Below, piece after piece: positions 31,101 through 35,139 of a DNA stretch of 35,139 nucleotides; position 1 is the stretch's first letter, and every line of letters begins with the position of its first letter. The stretch is from NCBI GenBank assembly GCA_905221605.1, contig CAJNDS010001095.1:1-35139 (forward strand), written 5' to 3'. Source of the stretch: Symbiodinium natans (taxonomy: Eukaryota; Sar; Dinophyceae; Suessiales; Symbiodiniaceae). Below the pieces are notes generated by a model. That model had not been told where the DNA came from. It ran no database searches and saw only the letters and a program-made list of their open reading frames with translations. A program made the position numbers and the translations under genes.

Positions 31101-31220
31101 TATTTGCAAACTTTTCTTTGCTTTTTCTTTGCTTTCTTCTTCTGCGGTCTTTATGACCCGTTTTGCCAGGATCCGTGAGGAAGCGGCTCACCCTGCAGCA
31201 GCTCATGCCCTGGGCCCCAA
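21828..31220 (+). CDS. SulP-family anion transporter with STAS domain, many small exons (partial N-terminus)
   Basis: About 28 exons were placed by frame, splice sites and SulP family patterns. The protein is a membrane antiporter/permease for sulfate, bicarbonate or related anions. Landmarks in order: GLTVALALVPE, AVAFALAAG, FGGRPGMICG, LVKLIPVPVM, GFCNGLALVIGLAQ, FLPKLSTRVPSALVAIL, TRTPIVGD, AVGLLESLM, DEITKTKGNPTR, GGMGGCAMIGQSMINIGSG, YPAIKQIPVSALVG, HTFEWSSLKL, TDLATAV, then STAS (TLFFGSTSHFLELFD to YGQTVTLRD). Of 27 donors read, about 10 are GT, 10 GC and 7 GA; nearly all acceptors are AG, usually followed by G. Missing: the N-terminus, one exon between 22176 and 22540 (expected after MICG), and the exact join near 30400-30550. 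In a photosynthetic dinoflagellate a bicarbonate or sulfate uptake role is plausible, but the substrate cannot be read from sequence. Confidence 0.82.
22541..22727 (+). CDS. SulP exons 4-5
   Basis: Exon 22541-22604 encodes WSLVEQKELLFYAVIVMGLL plus E; its 5' limit is a guess at the AG at 22539-22540. Exon 22667-22727 encodes VVLGLLSVGTLVKLIPVPVM and one base of the next codon. The 62-nt intron between is GT-AG. The second exon is followed by a GT donor at 22728 that opens the 3.9-kb intron; the codon is completed at 26653 (ATT), giving PVMIGFCNGLA across the join. Confidence 0.72.
22890..23340. repeat. AAGGATTTTAAGG / CCTTAAAATCC inverted-repeat zone
   Basis: Words such as AAGGATTTTAAGG and GGATTTTCAGG alternate with their complements CCTTAAAATCCTGAAAATCC. 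They are punctuated by GGGCTTCCC/GGGAAGCCC palindromic words at several places (for example near 22970, 23166 and 23240). The arrangement allows multiple alternative hairpins. Confidence 0.75.
23359..23540. repeat. 40-bp tandem repeat, four full copies and a partial fifth
   Basis: The unit TTAAAGTTCT(G/T)TAGCCTGGGC...TCAGAAAG starts at 23359, 23399, 23439, 23478 and 23518, with spacings of 39-40 bp. Copies have drifted by several bases each. Confidence 0.85.
24118..24310. repeat. degenerate telomere-like repeats in opposed orientation
   Basis: The left part reads TTTAGCG, TTTGGCG, TTTGGGG, TTTTGGGTTTAGGG; the right part reads CTAAACCCC, CCCTAAGC, CTTAAACCC. These are imperfect copies of the TTTAGGG plant/alga-type telomere unit, facing each other across about 24195-24215. 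Confidence 0.6.
24730..26130. repeat. AT-rich satellite, about 250-bp unit, partly decayed
   Basis: ATGCGAATTTAGCTACTAG-like words start at 24827, 25070, 25330 and 25937. Each of the first three copies is followed by GCCCAATTTG(T/A)CTCAAGTGAATAC and then by TACTCAACCAA. A second module, AACGGTTCTACNTACATAA, recurs near 25449 and 25570, with a decayed copy near 26030. The block is much more AT-rich than the flanking coding DNA. Confidence 0.8.
26157..26430. repeat. CCAAAA / TTTTGG foldback with a CCGGGACTC hairpin at its centre
   Basis: The left arm (26157-26248) is CCAAAACCAAAAAACC-like and the right arm (26309-26430) is its complement (TTTTGGTTTT). Between them 26249-26308 contains CAGTTTTCCGGGACTCTTGG and its near-complement GAGAGTCCCGGAAAATTG, making a strong stem of about 20 bp around a loop of about 18 bases. 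Confidence 0.85.
26653..26959 (+). CDS. SulP exons 6-7
   Basis: Exon 26653-26743 encodes (I)GFCNGLALVIGLAQISNF and KDEWEYSASTD, the most family-typical motif of the gene. It ends AG before a canonical GTGAGA donor. Exon 26924-26959 (SFHAFTDRARFTT) keeps frame when joined and ends before GT. The second exon is less certain, because its acceptor (GACAG|C) is not followed by G. Confidence 0.75.
27143..27433 (+). CDS. SulP exons 8-9
   Basis: Exon 27143-27231 encodes LITALSFFVSLFLPK, LSTRVPSALVAILL and ends before a GC donor. Exon 27325-27433 encodes GTAFEWLVARIAFDTRTPIV then GDIASQCDFPVPFWFN and ends before GT. Both match SulP (LFPRLT..VPSALVAI, then TRTVGDIAS). The intron after exon 9 carries a CT microsatellite at 27470-27560. 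Confidence 0.82.
27726..27741 (+). CDS. SulP candidate 16-nt microexon 10
   Basis: It encodes (S)LPGLQ between FWFN and VLPLSV. Phase fits on both sides, and the length is within one residue of that expected in the family. The donor is GA. It was chosen by frame and family spacing, so it is tentative. Confidence 0.4.
28232..28484 (+). CDS. SulP exons 11-13
   Basis: Exon 28232-28258 (VLPLSVTMA), exon 28351-28376 (AVGLLESL plus two bases) and exon 28434-28484 (TLNLIDEITKTKGNPT plus AG). All three donors are GC. Joined they read LSVTMAAVGLLESLMTLNL, matching the family pattern P.AL..A.VGLIESLLTL. No shift of the junctions yields a GT donor. Confidence 0.82.
28500..28590. repeat. 10-bp tandem repeat GCTGTTCAGA/T in an intron
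   Basis: About eight copies of GCTGTTCAG(A/T) follow each other, with later copies diverged (TATTCAGTGC, GGTTCAGTGC). They lie in the intron between SulP exons 13 and 14. Confidence 0.85.
28685..28972 (+). CDS. SulP exons 14-16, two of them 17 and 14 nt long
   Basis: Exon 28685-28701 (ECLGQ, 17 nt) ends before GA. Exon 28806-28819 (LANL, 14 nt) ends before GT. Exon 28888-28972 encodes VCGCFGGMGGCAMIGQSM, INIGSGRGTR and ends before GA. Joined they give GQGLANLVCGCFGGMGGCAM, exactly the SulP pattern GQG.AN...G.FGGM.GCAMIGQS. The 14-nt exon would be missed by ordinary gene finders. Confidence 0.85.
29191..29523 (+). CDS. SulP exons 17-19
   Basis: Exon 29191-29223 (ARSRLSSLSA) ends before GA. 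A 51-nt intron follows. Exon 29275-29348 encodes AFLLAIVLVAYPAIKQIPVS and ALVG, ending before GC. Exon 29435-29523 encodes VMFNVCFHTFEWSSLKLI, FLAAMPLQARR, ending before GT. These cover the last family-typical membrane segments before the cytosolic linker. Confidence 0.82.
29745..30113 (+). CDS. SulP exons 20-22
   Basis: Exon 29745-29772 (RTDALVIIV; GC donor, or a GT donor one codon earlier), exon 29881-29922 (VTLVTLFTDLATAV; GT donor) and exon 30018-30113 (AVGMVISLFVFALETSNTIQ, VVAREDSRDGVK; GT donor). They match DALVI..VT..TVFTDLA.AV..G...S...FA, the last transmembrane helix and the start of the STAS linker. Confidence 0.82.
30211..30346. repeat. 7-bp tandem repeat AGCTCTC/AGCTCGC in an intron
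   Basis: About nineteen copies of CAGCTCT, CAGCTCG or CAGCTCC lie in the intron between exon 22 and the STAS exons. Blocks of like variants are grouped, as expected from slippage. Confidence 0.9.
30392..31220 (+). CDS. SulP exons 23-28, STAS domain
   Basis: Exon 30392-30400 (VYD) is tentative. The next exon ends at 30609 and encodes GTLFFGSTSHFLELFDE; its start is either 30547 or 30559. Exon 30675-30696 (DKDPDDV), exon 30828-30874 (LVFETGHVADFSAVQ), exon 31020-31071 (ALNKLGERYGQTVTLRD) and a final part from 31170 (RSVRKRLTLQQLMP). Donors are GA, GC, GC and GC after the first. The STAS domain is the cytosolic regulatory domain of SulP transporters and the order of segments is complete. The stop codon was not fixed. 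Confidence 0.75.
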
Positions 31221-31389
31221 ACTTTGGCCGCTAACGGCTAACGTGGGAGTACTTACAGTCAAGACCCATAAGACTTTGCTTGAATCATTGAGGCCCAAAA
31301 CACACCGCGTCCTCTCCAGAGCGTGGGCCCCAGACCCGAGGACAGCCCGAGAGTGAACGCTTAGCCGGCTTAGCCATGGCAGGCACAAG

Positions 31390-31455
31390 GGCTACTGGTC
31401 GAGGAGATCACCCTGTCCTTGGACCGGGAAGAGGTTCTTCCCGCCGTCCTCTCAG
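31390..31455 (+). CDS. exon-like ORF, possible C-terminal exon or separate gene
   Basis: It encodes LLVEEITLSLDREEVLPAVL, bounded by an AG acceptor (ACAAG|G) and a possible GA donor; the frame also stays open to a GT at 31495. Composition is that of a folded protein. No family was recognised. It lies 3' of the STAS exons on the same strand. Confidence 0.4.
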
Positions 31456-31961
31456 GATTCTCTGCGTGCTGTTGGCAGAGTGGAAGTATGTGCAGGTCTG
31501 CAATTGAGTCAGAGTCGGAGGGATGTCAGCAAACCTGATCAGAAGAAAAGAAACTAGAGCTCGCAGACTCTTCTTTCACAGTTACAATGGAGGCATCGTT
31601 CGGCCAAGTAAGAGCTCTGCCTGTTTCGACTCCCCGTGCTAGCCCCCCGTAGCTCTGCAATGCCCTGCAGCACATATGGCTTTTGTTTTTTGCGAGAAGG
31701 CACGAGAAACGGCAAGCGCTGTCGTGGCCACACACCTCCACATCGAGCCTCGGCAAAACAAGTGTGACAAAGATGTTTTTGAAGGCTTCTCTTTGGATAA
31801 CTGTTGGAACGGAGCAGGAGCGGATACCCTCGGTGGATCACTCCTTGCTCGTGGACAGGGAGCTGTCGAGGCTCGTACAGAGCCCTGGCTCCCCTCTCTG
31901 AGATTTTTCTGAGTGACTTTTGTGCTTGATGTGTCGAGTAAATACGTACATGTTTGTGCAG
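31456..31961. other. probable intron, no gene seen
   Basis: A short segment ending in a GTAAGAG donor (about 31577-31606) could be another exon, but its phase does not fit the next one. Nothing else was recognised. Confidence 0.3.
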
Positions 31962-32119
31962 GTCCGACGAGGAGGCTGGGCCCGGCCTATAGAACTCGCA
32001 AGCCTCTTTGCCCAAAGCGGCGAAGAGTTTTGCGAAGGAGGCGAGGGCCCCCCAAAAACGAGCCTCAGCATCGTGGAGAGCATCTTTTTTGCGGAGAGCA
32101 TCCCCAGCGGAACGTCGCA
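31962..32119 (+). CDS. exon-like ORF with canonical splice sites, unknown protein
   Basis: A 158-nt open segment between TTTGTGCAG| and |GTATGT. It encodes GGWARPIELASLFAQSGEEF, then GPPKTSLSIVESIFFAESIP. The composition and clean splice sites argue for a real exon. No domain was recognised. It may belong to the transporter's C-terminal extension or to a neighbouring gene. Confidence 0.5.
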
Positions 32120-32857
32120 GTATGTTGCTGAGCCATCTTTGCGCCGGCTCGCACTCTCGGTCTCAGGTCGCGTATGCGCATGTAGCAAAATACGAGAAAC
32201 ACGCACATAAGCACTTGCCCCCCCCCCCCCTTTTTCAAGAACGCCTATAGCTTGCGTTTAGATTGAGTTTTGAGCAGACTTTGAGAGCTCTTGCTCCGGC
32301 TCCCCGGCTTCGATGGCTGGAAGGCTGCTCCGGCTGGAGGCCAGACATGGCCAGACATGGCCAGACATGGCCACAGATATGGCCAGAATAGCCACCGATA
32401 TGGCCAGATCGCCTGGGGGGTCAAAAAAAAGTCAAGACATGTCAAGTTCTCAAGTGAGATCAAAGATGCGAGATCAAAAGGCGCTGTCCTGCCCCGAAGG
32501 CGGTGAGTGGCTGGCCAAAGCTGCCGGCAAGCCTCCGGGAGGCGGCAACCGCGCCTTGGCGATCGTATGTCAGAGCAAACATCAGAGCATGGGTCAGAGC
32601 ATGCGTCAGCACGTGTGGGAAGAGTTGCGAATTTGCTGAGAACGCTCCTTCTTCCAAAGCTGGCTTGGATGAGGAGGCCGCCTTGGCTCGGCGCTCGGAG
32701 AAAAGAGAACGGCAGAAAGCGCAGAACGATGGCGCATACGGCGCGCTTTTGTGAGAGGCGAAGGAGCAGGAACATCTCTATCGGTCAGGGGATCAGGCGC
32801 CTTTTCCACCAGTGTTATCCTTGCAGCAAACATCGGCCTACAGTACAGTTTACCTAG
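32120..32857. other. probable intron, contains an 11-bp repeat
   Basis: GGCCAGACATG is repeated three times, with further variants, at 32339-32407. The rest shows no recognisable coding sequence. Overlapping 60-170 codon frames on both strands look like chance. Confidence 0.4.
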
Positions 32858-32932
32858 AAGTTTGTTGAGGAGATCCTCGAAGACATCGAGGCGGAGGAGG
32901 CCGCTCAGGCTGCCCCACCACCGCAGGACAGG
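32858..32932 (+). CDS. exon-like acidic segment (75 nt)
   Basis: It encodes KFVEEILEDIEAEEAAQAAP then PPQDR, ending before a canonical GTGAGA donor. Being acidic and Ala/Pro-rich, it could be a flexible C-terminal tail. A further piece with EEIPLPVPE (about 33016-33042) followed by GC may be the next exon. Confidence 0.45.
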
Positions 32933-33055
32933 GTGAGAAAGCAGGGATCGAGTCACAGGACTTGGATGAACAACAAGCGTGTGGACTCGAGCATCCCTGG
33001 CATCCCTGCACGAGGAGATCCCGCTTCCCGTGCCAGAGGCGGCCTGTTCTGTTCT

Positions 33056-33361
<306 letters not shown>

Positions 33362-33683
33362 CTACTAGCTCAAGCCGCCCGCGCATGGTAGCTGTCGAAC
33401 CGGCCAAGGCCCCGAACTTCATCTCTTTAACAGTTTTCGGGGCCCTCTTAACATCTCAAGGCTTTCTAGCTTTTGCCAGCTGATGGTCACTTGGAGGCTT
33501 TAGCCCCAAGCATTTTGAGATTGCCGCAGACAGCATATCCACGAGCTGGCCCGGTCCCAATTCCGGGGGGAGAACTTAGATCGTCTTAGACTGCATCTTT
33601 CACTCCTAAGTGTGAGGGTTCTCGTCTTTCCGCAGGACGAGGGGAGTCTGATCGTGCTTCGGCACTTCAGTCGAAACAAGCGG
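33362..33683. other. 5' flank of LINE ORF
   Basis: The LINE frame is open from 33519 (stop TGA at 33516-33518), but the first ATG is at 33684. Nothing else was recognised. Confidence 0.4.
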
Positions 33684-35139
33684 ATGGCAGAGGGTTTAAT
33701 TCGGAAACACTCCTATCGTCGGGCCTGTCACCGAGCCTTAAGGGACGGTTGCGCAGTACCATATCGAAGGACAAATTTGCCTCTAAGCCAGGCACAGGCA
33801 AGCGCAGGCACGGCTGCACCTAGTGCAAGCCAAGAGACTAAGGAAAACATGCATGCTCAATTTGCACAGCAGCTTCCTCTTAGGCAACCGCGTAGGCGTC
33901 ACCCTAGAGGCGGTCGCGAAGCCAAACCACTGCGGGTTTTCTCGTGGAATGCAGGTGGATTAAGCCAGCAATTGTGGGCAGAGTTCAAGGAGTGGCTGCA
34001 ATATCAGCAGGACCTCGATGTTATCTTTATCCAGGAAACCCACTGGACTACATCCTCCCAGTTTAAAGTGCACGGCTGGACAGCTGTCTCAGGCGGGCTG
34101 CCGGATGAAGAGCTCGTGAGGTCTCCTCCCGCTCAAACATCCCAGCTACCCGAACAGCCAAAGCACAGGCGCTCTGCAGGTGTTCTCACTCTACTATCGC
34201 CTAGCATAGACTCAGCAACACTACGCTGGCAGGATCTACACCCAGGCCGTGCTCACGAGGTTCACTGCGAAATCCGAGGCCATCCAGTGCTTCTGCTCAA
34301 CTGCTACCAGTACACCAAGCAACGAGGCATGACGGAGCAGGACCACTATGCCACCCAAAGCAAAGTTCTCTCCTCCCTAAGCAAGTCCCTTACCAACTTG
34401 TCACAGCGTACTGTTCCGGTACTGGCGGGCGACTTCAACTCTTCCCTAAAACCAAATCCCCCCTTTGTAGGGGGAGTGGTGCCAGCAGGATCTTCTAAGC
34501 ACAAGCCGGTTCAAAAGCAGTTCCAGAAGTTTCTTCAGCGAAACTCCCTAGTTGCGCTTAACACATGGCAGGGGCGCAAGGCAAACACTTTCATCTCGCC
34601 ACAGGGCAGCTCTCAGATAGATTTCATCTTGACCTCCAAATTCTACGCTGCTCAGCTGGCCCGCAAAGTGTGTGTCCTCAAAGACTTCAAGCTGGGAGCA
34701 TGGCGTAAAGGTGGCAAACACATGCCACTCAGGACGGCAGTACCCCTCAAGAAGGTCTGGAGACACCCGTTCTTGACCAAAACTCAACCGGCAGTCCCTT
34801 CCAAACAAAAGTCCCTACTGGCTCACCATGTTAGACAAAACACTCCTCTGGCCCAAACCCTGCGGGAGCAAGTAGCAAAGGATGTCGACAAACTCCGAGC
34901 GCAGAAGAATGGCGAGCCTCTTCACCCTGATGAGGTCAACGAGCTTCTTCTCGAACATGCCAAGACTTTCCAGCCGAGGGACCCAGAAGCAGGCAGCTCG
35001 GACGCAGCTCCGACAGCACAACCTCTGTGGCGGCTTCATAACCATCGGCAGACCGCACTGCGAAACCTAAAACGTGAGGACGACGTTATAAATAAGATGG
35101 CTCGCACCGAGCACCTCAAACAGGCTCAGCGCTCGCTGG
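33684..35139 (+). CDS. LINE (non-LTR) ORF with AP-like endonuclease, open at right edge
   Basis: The frame has no stop from 33519 to the end of the window; ATGs lie at 33684 and 33849, and the first gives MAEGLIRKHSYRRACHRALR. Endonuclease/exonuclease/phosphatase motifs follow: RVFSWNAGGLSQQLW (catalytic Asn, near 33933), DVIFIQETHW (catalytic Glu, near 34018), VPVLAGDFNSSL (Asp and Asn, near 34425), SSQIDFILTS (near 34610), and HMPLRTAV where SDHxPL is usual. After the domain, at about 34750, comes the basic, helical linker that precedes RT in such proteins. The RT lies outside the window. In contrast to the LINE relic at 16330-17680, this copy shows no frameshift, so it looks young. Role: nicks the target DNA for target-primed reverse transcription. 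Confidence 0.88.
   Translation, partial: MAEGLIRKHSYRRACHRALRDGCAVPYRRTNLPLSQAQASAGTAAPSASQETKENMHAQFAQQLPLRQPRRRHPRGGREAKPLRVFSWNAGGLSQQLWAEFKEWLQYQQDLDVIFIQETHWTTSSQFKVHGWTAVSGGLPDEELVRSPPAQTSQLPEQPKHRRSAGVLTLLSPSIDSATLRWQDLHPGRAHEVHCEIRGHPVLLLNCYQYTKQRGMTEQDHYATQSKVLSSLSKSLTNLSQRTVPVLAGDFNSSLKPNPPFVGGVVPAGSSKHKPVQKQFQKFLQRNSLVALNTWQGRKANTFISPQGSSQIDFILTSKFYAAQLARKVCVLKDFKLGAWRKGGKHMPLRTAVPLKKVWRHPFLTKTQPAVPSKQKSLLAHHVRQNTPLAQTLREQVAKDVDKLRAQKNGEPLHPDEVNELLLEHAKTFQPRDPEAGSSDAAPTAQPLWRLHNHRQTALRNLKREDDVINKMARTEHLKQAQRSL

Overview
The window looks like nuclear DNA of a dinoflagellate, most likely a Symbiodiniaceae/Suessiales-type alga. This is inferred from three signs. Two exact copies of the last 11 bases of the dinoflagellate spliced leader (TTTGGCTCAAG) occur at 6345-6355 (minus) and 18591-18601 (plus). 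One cellular gene is split into many tiny exons whose introns start with GT, GC or GA and usually end AG|G. The rest is crowded with decayed Ty1/copia and LINE retroelements, satellites and microsatellites. No rRNA, tRNA or CRISPR array was recognised.

Layout. 1-6256 (minus): a copia-type element with gag, CCHC knuckle and DSGA protease (6256-4266), an unexpected 470-codon ORF flanked by GTAGGAGTG-rich spacers (4230-1880), then a zinc-binding/D,D,E integrase running off the left edge with one in-frame stop. 6888-7170: minisatellite. 7338-11281 (plus): a second, decayed copia element (integrase scrap, an inverted internal fragment, frameshifted RT, RNase H) whose last ORF continues into two membrane segments and a Cys/His tail. 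11734-15622 (plus): a run of damaged ORFs (W/K/Q-rich, HGT-motif, recombinase-like, zinc-ribbon/proline-rich, kinase-like). 16330-17680: a LINE reverse transcriptase pseudogene. 17935-18385: an HxD...H...R fragment resembling a 2-oxoglutarate/Fe(II) oxygenase. 18400-21800: non-coding with satellites.

21828 to about 31220 (plus): a SulP-family anion transporter (sulfate/bicarbonate permease with C-terminal STAS domain), traced through about 28 exons of 9 to 109 nt; the N-terminus and one internal exon were not found. Its 3.9-kb intron (22728-26652) is filled with satellites, foldback repeats and telomere-like DNA. Further exon-like ORFs (31390-32932) may be its C-terminus or another gene. 33056-33361: a TTG-type microsatellite. 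33684-35139: a LINE endonuclease ORF, intact to the right edge.

The transporter is the only recognisable cellular gene. Almost everything else is retroelement-derived. Exon boundaries were placed by reading frame, splice dinucleotides and remembered SulP family patterns, and were not tested against RNA.
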